Source: Bacillus sp. F19
Lineage (GTDB): Bacteria > Bacillota > Bacilli > Bacillales > Bacillaceae
Assembly (NCBI GenBank): GCA_023823795.1
Contig: CP085710.1
Span: forward strand, 4,304,001 to 4,368,000
DNA length: 64,000 nucleotides
Reading direction: 5' to 3'
Part shown: positions 53,952 to 60,826 of the stretch, piece by piece
Position numbering within the stretch: the first letter of the stretch is position 1
Layout of the letters: each line of letters starts with the position of its first letter
The notes under the pieces: model-generated
What the model was told of the DNA's origin: nothing
Seen by the model: only the letters and a program-made list of their open reading frames with translations
Databases searched by the model: none
Position numbers and translations under genes: made by a program

Positions 53952-54090
53952 ATGACACGTTTATAAAGGAGTATTTATCATACTTATCAATGCTTTTATT
54001 AATTGATCTCAGTGACTGTTTCGTTTCCTGAATTTCTTTCTCAAGACGTTTCAATAATTGAGTTATTTCTTCAATGTTGTGCTTTTTCAT
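53950..54090 (-). CDS. degQ: degradation enzyme regulator DegQ
   Basis: 46 residues, exactly the length of B. subtilis DegQ: EEITQLLKRLEKEIQETKQS then LRSINKSIDKYDKYSFINVS (compare LRNINKSIDQLDKFSY). DegQ stimulates phosphotransfer from DegS to DegU and so raises protease and other exoenzyme production. ATG follows AGAGGAGTGTGGAAACG. It precedes comQ as in B. subtilis. Confidence 0.92.
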   Translation of the reverse strand: MKKHNIEEITQLLKRLEKEIQETKQSLRSINKSIDKYDKYSFINVS

Positions 54091-54170
54091 CGTTTCCACA
54101 CTCCTCTGTAAAAGATCAAATTATGCATGGTGAACGAAACACTTGTTTTGATCTTCCCTACTTCAAATTT

Positions 54171-54233
54171 TATAGGATGCAGAAAGTATTTACACCGAAA
54201 ATAATGCGAAATAATCAATGCGTGATACCGCAA
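54171..54233 (-). promoter_or_regulatory. degQ promoter with ComA-box-like site
   Basis: On the minus strand TTGCGG-TATC-ACGCAT (54233-54218) matches the ComA box TTGCGG-N4-CCGCAA in 10 of 12 defined positions. A TATAAA -10-like element lies about 43 bases downstream with a poor -35, as in ComA-activated promoters. The degQ start is 128 bases from the box. Confidence 0.55.
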
Positions 54234-54302
54234 ACGGAGCAATAGTCCATTGTATCTGTTTTTATATGGACAGAATATAATACCATCTTCATAATTTTAA
54301 AC

Positions 54303-54330
54303 AGAAAAAAAGCCCCAGATACAGGGACTT
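54303..54330 (-). terminator. terminator of the 54332 gene
   Basis: AGTCCCTG-TAT-CTGGGGCT followed by TTTTTTTC on the minus strand. Confidence 0.6.
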
Positions 54331-54331
54331 G

Positions 54332-54559
54332 TCACTTTGCAGCAATAATTGTGTTCAAATAAATGGACTGTGCTTCTTCCATCGCAATTTTCGTCAGTTC
54401 ATCTCTCTTTTCAATCGGTCCGCTAAACTCTAAGGTGTAATCCAGAATTCCCTGTTCTGACAGTAAACACTCCATTTTAACCTTACATTCGCCATCTGCA
54501 ACCGAAAATACCGCAACCGTTTTATCATCCAGCACATATATGGATGGCCTTACGCGCAT
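54332..54559 (-). CDS. small protein of unknown function
   Basis: 75 residues: MRVRPSIYVLDDKTVAVFSV, a Cys-bearing KVKMECLLSEQGILDYT and a helical C-terminus. ATG at 54559 with GGGGGAGG about 11 bases upstream; the frame extends further 5' but that part overlaps the divergent gene and has no SD. No family recognised. Confidence 0.55.
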   Translation of the reverse strand: MRVRPSIYVLDDKTVAVFSVADGECKVKMECLLSEQGILDYTLEFSGPIEKRDELTKIAMEEAQSIYLNTIIAAK

Positions 54560-54715
54560 AGAGAGCTGAACCTCCCCCGAAAAAAGTAGTTTAACAATTA
54601 TCCAAATTCGACATAAGCAGCAGTATTCCTGCATCTTTTTCCTTTTATAGAAAAAAGCACGGACAAGAAACCTAACATATATATAAGGAGCAAGTTCACT
54701 CGGAGGTGAATTACT

Positions 54716-55099
54716 TTGCGGATGCAAAGGCAACAATGGTTAAGGCCGTTTTATTTCAACCCTTATTATCCAGCTCATTTCCCTTGTGATCACTATATAA
54801 GGAGACCTCTGCCGGAAGTTGATTCAAGTCAATTTGTTCATTCCTTATCACAAATGGATGGACTGCTAACTGATGCTAAAAAATTGACCACTTACCTCTC
54901 AACTTCAAAAGAACAGGCAAAAAAGATTCTGGCTGCCGCTCAGGCGTCCAACAGCGTCTTGGTAAAAAAACTTTTGCGCGCTTCCGGCATTACAAATGAG
55001 TTAGAAACTGAGTTTAATCCTGACGGTGTCAGACTCATCCTTTCTTATAAAAATCCTGACTTGAATTGCTGCCGGTTAATATTGGTGCTGAGATGGTAA
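54716..55099 (+). CDS. yuzC: YuzC-like protein
   Basis: 127 residues with an aromatic/proline-rich N-terminus (QQWLRPFYFNPYYPAHFP) and a helical middle (QMDGLLTDAKKLTTYLSTSK). Length, composition and place next to degQ fit B. subtilis yuzC, of unknown function. TTG start at 54716 follows CGGAGGTGA by 6 bases. Identification rests mainly on synteny. Confidence 0.65.
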   Translation: MRMQRQQWLRPFYFNPYYPAHFPCDHYIRRPLPEVDSSQFVHSLSQMDGLLTDAKKLTTYLSTSKEQAKKILAAAQASNSVLVKKLLRASGITNELETEFNPDGVRLILSYKNPDLNCCRLILVLRW

Positions 55100-55100
55100 A

Positions 55101-55135
55101 AAAAGGATGACGAGTATCGTCATCCTCCTGTTTTA
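55101..55135 (+). terminator. yuzC terminator
   Basis: GGATGACGA-GTA-TCGTCATCC followed by TCCTGTTTT. Confidence 0.8.
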
Positions 55136-55195
55136 AATCTTTTCACTAGCTCCTGAAGCTGTTTAGTAGCTCTTAACTTGAAGCTTTTTGAACAT
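55120..55195 (-). pseudogene. possible frameshifted 24-residue peptide gene
   Basis: GGGGGAAATAAAA precedes ATGTTCAAAAAGC. As written it gives only MFKKLQVKSY. With one A fewer in the five-A run it reads MFKSFKLRATKQLQELVKRF and ends KTGG before the terminator hairpin. Whether this is a true small gene is uncertain. Confidence 0.3.
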
Positions 55196-55283
55196 TTTTA
55201 TTTCCCCCACTAGTTTCTGTGTATAGGGGTTATATCGTCAAATCAGCTCTAAATATTAGGCTGCAAAGAAAAAAGAAAGTCGG

Positions 55284-55892
55284 TTAGGCCTCTGGTAGAT
55301 GCTGGATCATGATAGACACAGCTTCTGTTAAATCCTGCTGAGAAAAACTTGGTACGTTCCCTATTTCCAGACCCAGCTCATGTGATGCAGGAAGGTGAAT
55401 AAATCCCGCCGGAATGTCCCGATCTGCTTTTTTAAAATAGTGCAAAGTCTGATACATAATGTAATTGCACAAGTAGGTTCCGGCAGTGTTGGATATTTCT
55501 GCAGGCAGCCCTTTTTCCTGCATCACATTTACAAATGTTCGGATAGGCAGTGTGCTGAAATAGGCATCTGGTCCATTGGACTGTATCCATTCATCCTGTT
55601 TAATAATTCCCTCATTATCTTTTTCGCCATCAGCACAATTAATGGCCACTCTTTCAGGAGTAATTTTGTATCTGCCTGCTGCAAGCCCAAGCAGCAATAC
55701 GGCGTCAGGCTTTTCCTCCTCAATATGAGCATGGCATTGCTCCCATGTTTTTGAAAATTGAACAGGGAGTACTTTTCCGCAGACTTCAAATTGACCAATC
55801 GATTGTCCATGCAAATGCTTCACAATTTCAGCTGTTGGGTTAATTGTATAATGCAAAAACGGTTCAAATCCTGTTAACAATGCCTTTTTCAT
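55284..55892 (-). CDS. pcp: pyrrolidone-carboxylate peptidase
   Basis: 202 residues of peptidase family C15, which removes N-terminal pyroglutamate. Catalytic triad regions: ITPERVAINCADGEK (Glu ~78-80), NTAGTYLCNYIMY (Cys ~140) and GFIHLPASHEL (His ~164). N-terminal KALLTGFEPFLHYTINPT. ATG follows AAGGAGAGAAAAGA. Confidence 0.93.
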   Translation of the reverse strand: MKKALLTGFEPFLHYTINPTAEIVKHLHGQSIGQFEVCGKVLPVQFSKTWEQCHAHIEEEKPDAVLLLGLAAGRYKITPERVAINCADGEKDNEGIIKQDEWIQSNGPDAYFSTLPIRTFVNVMQEKGLPAEISNTAGTYLCNYIMYQTLHYFKKADRDIPAGFIHLPASHELGLEIGNVPSFSQQDLTEAVSIMIQHLPEA

Positions 55893-55989
55893 TCTTTTCT
55901 CTCCTTATTTAGTCTCTCGAATGAAATTATTATATCAGAAAATTCAGTTTATAGAATGATCCATATTAAAAATGCTGCCCGAATAAATA

Positions 55990-56032
55990 AAAAAGCAAAT
56001 GCGGATTATGGCCCGCATTTGCTTTTCATGAA
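55990..56032. terminator. intrinsic terminator
   Basis: AAAAGCAAATGCGG-ATTATGG-CCCGCATTTGCTTTT, 14-bp stem; ends the ywnB-like gene on the minus strand. Confidence 0.88.
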
Positions 56033-56036
56033 AAGA

Positions 56037-56669
56037 TTATTTAGACACTACTGTAAAACGCTCATTCTTGTGTTTCGGATTTTCGATTTCATCAACAACA
56101 GCAATGGCATAATCTGCATAGCTGATATAACTTTCACCATGTGAATTCGTTAATAAATGGTCTTTCCCTGAATGGTATGTGCCTGTTTTTGAACCCTGCG
56201 GATCAAAGTTTGCAGAAGGACTGATATATGTCCATTTTACACTTTCTTCTTTTTGAAGTTCATCCAGATTGATTCCCATATTTTTAGCAGTAGGGAAATA
56301 GGCTGCTGGAAAATTCGGATCATCCATTACCCGTGTTGTTCTTTCTTCATCTAAATATAAACTACCAGCTCCTCCAACAACAACTAATTTCGTATTAGTG
56401 TTGTTTTCCAAGGCCTGAATGAGCACTCTTCCGGCATCAACATGAAGATGTTCTTTTCCTGGAGCAGCATTAAACGCGTTAACCGCCACATCAAAAGGTT
56501 TTAAATCATTGGATGCAAGGTCAAAAAGATCTTTTTCGATTACTTGAACATTTGTGTTTACTTTTGAAGCATCCCTGACGACAGCTGTTACCTCATGGCC
56601 TCTTTCTAAGGCTTCTTCCATGATAAGGCTGCCTGCTTTCCCAGCGGCTCCAATGATTGCAATTTTCAT
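56037..56669 (-). CDS. NAD(P)-binding oxidoreductase, YwnB-like
   Basis: 210 residues, atypical SDR/NmrA-like: IAIIGAAGKAGSLIMEEALE (dinucleotide loop), VVVGGAGSLYLDEERTTRVM and WTYISPSANFDPQGSKTG. Resembles B. subtilis YwnB, which is regulated by the Rrf2 protein YwnA. It is the third gene of a minus-strand series rrf2-dsbA-ywnB, each preceded by a GTTACA element. Probable redox or quinone-related function. Confidence 0.85.
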   Translation of the reverse strand: MKIAIIGAAGKAGSLIMEEALERGHEVTAVVRDASKVNTNVQVIEKDLFDLASNDLKPFDVAVNAFNAAPGKEHLHVDAGRVLIQALENNTNTKLVVVGGAGSLYLDEERTTRVMDDPNFPAAYFPTAKNMGINLDELQKEESVKWTYISPSANFDPQGSKTGTYHSGKDHLLTNSHGESYISYADYAIAVVDEIENPKHKNERFTVVSK

Positions 56670-56732
56670 TATAAATCCCTCCGAATTTTATTTGATTTGT
56701 TTTGAAAAATCCTAATTTCCCAAATTAATCTG

Positions 56733-56738
56733 GTTACA
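56733..56738. promoter_or_regulatory. GTTACA half-site upstream of the ywnB-like gene
   Basis: GGTTACAAA about 64 bases before the ATG matches one arm of the inverted repeats at 57531 and 58032; the other arm is degraded. Confidence 0.35.
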
Positions 56739-56837
56739 AAATAAAGACAGGTTTGCAATTAATAAAATTTCACATTCCCCCGGCTGTTCATGTGGTTCTC
56801 CAAATCTTATTTGTTAAATGTGTAAATTAAAATTGCC

Positions 56838-57488
56838 TTAGCAATTGCCATTAAGATCACACTGCAAACCATCTATGGCAAGTAAGTGCTTTTTATCTAA
56901 TTCCTTATCGATGACTTGTGCCAGCCTTTCTTTGCTTGCCAATCCCTGAATCACTTCGTCCCCAATAATAAATGTAGGAACGGCTGTAATCCGAGCTTCT
57001 TCATAAGCATGTCTCAAAGCTTCCTGATGAACCTCTCGATATTTGCGGCTTACTAGAGCGTCTCTGAAGTCTTCCTTAGGCAGGTCAACTTCACCAGCTA
57101 ATTTTGTTAATACTTCTACATCTTCAATGTCTTGCTCTTCCTGGAAAAATGCAGTGAATACTCTATGGTGAAATTCATTTCCTTTTCCGTGATCCTTTGC
57201 AAACAGGCATCCCTCAAAAGCTAAATGTGTATATGGATGGGGAGAAAGGCGCGGCAAACGCATCTCAACGCCAAGCTGCTTTGAAGCAGGCAAAATAAAG
57301 GAGTCCCAGGAACCTAATTTATCTGCTTCTTTCCAAGGATCAATTTTTGGAGCAGGACTTGGACGCAGTTCAAAAGGCATCCATTCTACCTCCACATCCT
57401 TTTCCTTAATCATTTCATCCAGAGGTCCCTTCCCTAAAAAACAAAACGGACAAATAAAGTCTGAATAAGCTTTAATTTTTAAAGTCAC
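56838..57488 (-). CDS. DsbA-family oxidoreductase (FrnE/YwbO-like)
   Basis: 216 residues: thioredoxin-fold start IKAYSDFICPFCFLGKGPLD with CPFC active site (~residues 14-17), helical insertion, cis-Pro in ITAVPTFIIGDEVIQGL. FrnE-type proteins act in oxidative-stress tolerance. No signal peptide, so cytosolic. Middle gene of the Rrf2-associated set. Confidence 0.88.
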   Translation of the reverse strand: MTLKIKAYSDFICPFCFLGKGPLDEMIKEKDVEVEWMPFELRPSPAPKIDPWKEADKLGSWDSFILPASKQLGVEMRLPRLSPHPYTHLAFEGCLFAKDHGKGNEFHHRVFTAFFQEEQDIEDVEVLTKLAGEVDLPKEDFRDALVSRKYREVHQEALRHAYEEARITAVPTFIIGDEVIQGLASKERLAQVIDKELDKKHLLAIDGLQCDLNGNC

Positions 57489-57530
57489 GGCTTAATTCCT
57501 CGCTTTTTTAAATTTTTAGTTGTAACTTAA

Positions 57531-57549
57531 CTGGTTACAACACAGGTGA
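57531..57549. promoter_or_regulatory. inverted repeat TGTAAC-N7-GTTACA upstream of dsbA-like gene
   Basis: Perfect 6-7-6 palindrome about 43 bases before the DsbA-like ATG. The same architecture stands before the rrf2 gene, so it is the likely Rrf2 operator. Confidence 0.6.
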
Positions 57550-57572
57550 AAAATTAAGCATTCTGAAGAATG

Positions 57573-58016
57573 CTATACTTTATTTTCACTTTGTATCTGA
57601 TCTTGCAGTGTTGTAAACAGCTGATCCATCGTGATGCTTTCTAATACTTGTTCCATAGCTTCCTGTGCTTGAACCAGAATAAGCTCCAGCACGCTCTGAA
57701 TATTTGCACCTATTGGGCAATCTGGATTTGGCTTTTCATGAAAATGAAACAGCTTATCTTCTTCAACTACTTGAACTGCACGATAAACCTCGAGTAATGT
57801 GATGTCATGCAATTCTTTCAGCAAATAAGCTCCACCGGCTCCGCGCCGTACTTCCACAAGTCCTGCCTTTTTCAGATAGGACAATATTTTTCTTATGATC
57901 ACTGGGTTCGTGTTCACACTGCCAGCCATAAATTCAGAAGTACAATCAGAAGGCGGATTTTGCTTTATTAGAGATAAAATATGAACAGCAATCGTAAATC
58001 GGCTGCTTATTTTAAT
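57573..58016 (-). CDS. Rrf2 family transcriptional regulator
   Basis: About 147 residues: N-terminal winged HTH (ISSRFTIAVHILSLI, SVNTNPVIIRKILSYLKKAG, VRRGAGGAYLLKELHDI) and helical dimer region. One Cys (NPDCPIGA ~105) could sense thiol stress; the three-Cys Fe-S pattern is absent. GGAGGTGA precedes an in-frame ATT (58016) by 5 bases, giving the family's normal MKISSRFT start; ATG, GTG or TTG are not available at proper spacing. Closest in type to YwnA/CymR-like members. Confidence 0.87.
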   Translation of the reverse strand: MKISSRFTIAVHILSLIKQNPPSDCTSEFMAGSVNTNPVIIRKILSYLKKAGLVEVRRGAGGAYLLKELHDITLLEVYRAVQVVEEDKLFHFHEKPNPDCPIGANIQSVLELILVQAQEAMEQVLESITMDQLFTTLQDQIQSENKV

Positions 58017-58031
58017 CTTAATCACCTCCGA

Positions 58032-58050
58032 TGTAATCATTATAGTTACA
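58032..58050. promoter_or_regulatory. inverted repeat TGTAAT-N7-GTTACA before rrf2
   Basis: Same 6-7-6 layout as at 57531, placed immediately upstream of the rrf2 SD; indicates autoregulation. Confidence 0.55.
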
Positions 58051-58129
58051 ACGAAAATGAATGTCAACAGTTAGTGATTATTTAATGTAAATGTTCGGCT
58101 GCTTTCCATTTTATTTCTGACTCTTAACT

Positions 58130-58162
58130 AAAAAACCTCTGCCCATAAGCGGAGGTTTCCAA
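58130..58162 (-). terminator. terminator of the aldo/keto reductase gene
   Basis: GAAACCTCCGC-TTATG-GGCAGAGGTTTTTT on the minus strand. Confidence 0.8.
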
Positions 58163-58163
58163 A

Positions 58164-59066
58164 TTATGCGACTTCTTGTCCCATAGCAGCCTGCAGGATA
58201 TCAAACCATTGGTCGCGTGTTAATGTTAAATCAAGTGAGCAGATAGCGGACTCAATGCGGCTCATTTTACCTGAACCGACAATCGGCATAATGTTTGCGG
58301 GATGACTGATCAGCCATGCATAAAGGACTTCATCAATCCCTTTTGCACCGATTTCGAGAGCAATTCTCTCAAGTATATCACGCAGATTCTTAGCTCTCTC
58401 GTCATCAGCAGAGAAAATAGAACCTCCAGCAAGCGGAGACCATGCCATCGGCGCTATTCTCTCTTCTTGGCATAAATCAAGCGTGCCATCTTTGAAGTTC
58501 TCAAGATTGTAGGCAGAAAGCTCAATCTGATTCGTAATTAGCGGGGAATCCAAGTATGATTGAAGCATTTTAAACTGTGAGCGTTTAAAATTCGACACAC
58601 CAAAATAGCGGACTTTGCCTTCATTTTTAAGTTGTGCAAACGCCTCTGCAACTTGTGCTGGATCCATATACGGATCCGGACGGTGTATAAGCAGAACATC
58701 TATGTAATCTGTCTGAAAGTTTTCAAGGGACTTATTGACGGAAGCCAAAATATGCTCTTTGCTTGTATCATATGATTTTATTCTGTGTTCAGGGCGATTG
58801 TCTGAGACAAGTTTAATGCCGCATTTCGTAACAATCTCCATTTGCTTTCTGAGCTCTCGCTTCAGTGCAAGTGCATCTCCAAATCTTTTTTCGCATGTGT
58901 AATTTCCGTAAATATCTGCGTGATCAAAAGTTGTAATGCCAGCTTCTAAGCAATCCTCTATTAATTTAAGCACTTCTTCATTTGACATATTCCAGTCAGA
59001 AAGACGCCATAATCCATGAATGATTCTTGAAAATGATAGATCTTCAGTAAGTTGTATTCTCTGCAT
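58164..59066 (-). CDS. aldo/keto reductase
   Basis: 300 residues, AKR (TIM barrel, NADPH). Catalytic tetrad regions: TTFDHADIYGNYTCEKRFG (Asp, Tyr), IVTKCGI (Lys) and DVLLIHRPDPYM (His). YdhF-type family. IVGSGKMSRIESA is the cofactor-phosphate site. ATG follows AAAGGAGAACGATT. Substrate unknown; single gene. Confidence 0.9.
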   Translation of the reverse strand: MQRIQLTEDLSFSRIIHGLWRLSDWNMSNEEVLKLIEDCLEAGITTFDHADIYGNYTCEKRFGDALALKRELRKQMEIVTKCGIKLVSDNRPEHRIKSYDTSKEHILASVNKSLENFQTDYIDVLLIHRPDPYMDPAQVAEAFAQLKNEGKVRYFGVSNFKRSQFKMLQSYLDSPLITNQIELSAYNLENFKDGTLDLCQEERIAPMAWSPLAGGSIFSADDERAKNLRDILERIALEIGAKGIDEVLYAWLISHPANIMPIVGSGKMSRIESAICSLDLTLTRDQWFDILQAAMGQEVA

Positions 59067-59132
59067 AATCGTTCTCCTTTCCTTATCATTCTATACTGAA
59101 TGCGCTCAGGTTTCATTATGTAAACTTGTGTT

Positions 59133-60404
59133 TTACAGCTTTAAGTATTTTTCTACAACATAGAAAAGTGTTTTTTCATTTTTCGTAACATAGGCTATTT
59201 CAGCTATTTTTTTCATCACCTCTTTTACGATAGAGGAATCTCCAACAAGGACAGAATGATTCAGGATCTCATAATAGAACTTCAGAGCTTCTTCCTGATG
59301 ATTTTTCCGATGATGCAAATCTCCGATTAAATGCAGAAATTTAAATTTAAAATCGCTGAAATCACTTAGATAAACTTCCAGGAACGTTTCATAGAGTCTT
59401 AGTACTTCATCATCCTGTCCTGCTTCATAATAGGTAACGGCCAGCTCATACAGCGTATTTAATATTCCTTTTACATCATCTTCTTGTTTGTAAATTTCAT
59501 GTGCAGATTGAAGATAGGACATCGCGCTGTCAGCATCCAATAAATATCTGCTGAGAATACCTAAATTTGTATATGTGCCCGCCAAATTAAGCTGATCGTC
59601 TGTGCCTTCGAAAAACAGCAAAGCTTTTGCGTAGGCCGCACTCGCGTTTTCATACTCCTTCATTCGTCTGTAGCACAAGCCAAGCACCATGTATACAACA
59701 CCTGTTTGATAGTAAATGGATGTTTTGCTGCTGATAGCCAGTGCCTGTTTCAAAAAGCGGATCGCAGAATAAAATTCTCCTTTTTTTGCATGTGCAAGAC
59801 CAAGGTTATTCAGTAAAGATATTTTTTCTACACCTGAAGCCTTGAAGGCAATTGAGTCGTCATAAGCCTCATTTAAATAAGAAAATGCTTTTGATAACTG
59901 ATCCTGGTTAATGAGCAAGGCCGTCAAATAATTGCTGGTTCTGAGTCTCTCTTCACAATATTGCAGGATGCAGAATAATTCGTAGCTTTTTTCATAAGCT
60001 GCAATGGCCTCTTCAATTTGAAGCTTTACCCGCTGAAGAATCCTTCCCTGGCAAAAATAATAGAGAGCAAGATCATTTTGGTTCAATGATTCAAGATTCT
60101 TTTCTAAGTCGTTTAAATGCTCAACTGCATTTGCAAAGTCATCATTGATCACTGCATATTCCAAACTGGATAGAGCTTTTTTTATATCAAAAGACAGAAG
60201 TGATTTATCCTCTTCTTCGAAAAAATCGTGAATATCACATTTCAGTCTTTCGCTGAATTTCAACAGCAGTTTATAAGAAGGCTGGACCATTCCTTTTTCA
60301 AGCTGGCTGATGTAGCTGCGGTTCACAATTCCTATTGCCAGCTCGCTCTGAGTCAATTTTTGTTTTTTCCTCAGCTGTCTTAATTTCATTCCAACGGTAT
60401 TCAT
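59133..60404 (-). CDS. NprR-like HTH-TPR (RRNPP family) regulator
   Basis: 423 residues: XRE-type HTH (residues ~7-60; LRQLRKKQKLTQSELAIGIV, SYISQLEKGMVQPSY) followed by about seven to nine TPR-like repeats (LLNNLGLAHAKKGEFYSAIR, YTNLGILSRYLLDADSAMSY). Architecture and length equal those of the peptide-responsive regulator NprR; the PlcR/Rap group is related. Beside it are a divergent small exported peptide gene and an extracellular protease gene, the usual target of NprR. ATG follows CAGGAGGCGCCGT. Confidence 0.88.
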   Translation of the reverse strand: MNTVGMKLRQLRKKQKLTQSELAIGIVNRSYISQLEKGMVQPSYKLLLKFSERLKCDIHDFFEEEDKSLLSFDIKKALSSLEYAVINDDFANAVEHLNDLEKNLESLNQNDLALYYFCQGRILQRVKLQIEEAIAAYEKSYELFCILQYCEERLRTSNYLTALLINQDQLSKAFSYLNEAYDDSIAFKASGVEKISLLNNLGLAHAKKGEFYSAIRFLKQALAISSKTSIYYQTGVVYMVLGLCYRRMKEYENASAAYAKALLFFEGTDDQLNLAGTYTNLGILSRYLLDADSAMSYLQSAHEIYKQEDDVKGILNTLYELAVTYYEAGQDDEVLRLYETFLEVYLSDFSDFKFKFLHLIGDLHHRKNHQEEALKFYYEILNHSVLVGDSSIVKEVMKKIAEIAYVTKNEKTLFYVVEKYLKL

Positions 60405-60425
60405 ACGGCGCCTCCTGATAAAAAT

Positions 60426-60518
60426 TTGAATATGTATTGATAATAAATTGAATAATTGTATATATTTGAATTGTCAGATAATTATAACAAATTGTTACTT
60501 ATTCTATAAATGTTAAAA
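60426..60518. promoter_or_regulatory. divergent control region with three TTGAAT repeats and a sigma-A promoter
   Basis: TTGAAT occurs at 60426, 60448 and 60466 in an AT-rich stretch, candidate regulator-binding repeats. For the plus strand TTGTTA (60491) - 16 bases - TAAAAT fits a sigma-A promoter ahead of the 60544 peptide gene. Confidence 0.5.
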
Positions 60519-60543
60519 TAAAAGAACTAATGGAGGCTATGAG

Positions 60544-60684
60544 ATGAAAAAATTCAGAAAACATCTTTTATTACTTGCATTTGGTACGGCAATCCTCTTA
60601 ACTGGATGCTCTAAAGCTGAGCAAAATGTCCACACTGCTGACGAAGAATGGCCAAGAATTATTAAAGCCAACCAATATAGTTAA
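60544..60684 (+). CDS. 46-residue exported peptide, candidate signalling pre-peptide
   Basis: A short frame: MKKFRKHLLLLAFGTAILL, TGC, then a mature part SKAEQNVHTADEEWPRIIKA ending NQYS. It has a signal peptide and a lipobox-like LLTGC. Small lipoprotein-type precursors are known sources of peptide pheromones. GGAGG lies 7 bases before ATG and a sigma-A promoter is upstream. It is divergent from the NprR-like regulator and convergent with the subtilisin gene. It could instead be a tiny lipoprotein. Confidence 0.65.
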   Translation: MKKFRKHLLLLAFGTAILLTGCSKAEQNVHTADEEWPRIIKANQYS

Positions 60685-60779
60685 CAGCTGCTTAAATGAA
60701 GATACATTGCTTCACTCTATCTATCTATTAAAACATATTTTCATAGAATTTAACCAAATATAGATGACGAAATCGTAAA

Positions 60780-60818
60780 AGAGCTTTCCCGATTCAGATG
60801 GGGAAGCTCTTTTTATAT
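60780..60818. terminator. bidirectional terminator between peptide gene and subtilisin
   Basis: AAAGAGCTTTCCCG-ATTCAGAT-GGGGAAGCTCTTTTTA; T runs on both sides. Confidence 0.75.
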
Positions 60819-60826
60819 TTCTCTTA

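Noticed and set aside
54560-54736. N-terminal extension of the 54332 gene
   Set aside because: Extension overlaps the divergent yuzC leader and lacks an SD; the internal ATG at 54559 has GGGGGAGG upstream.
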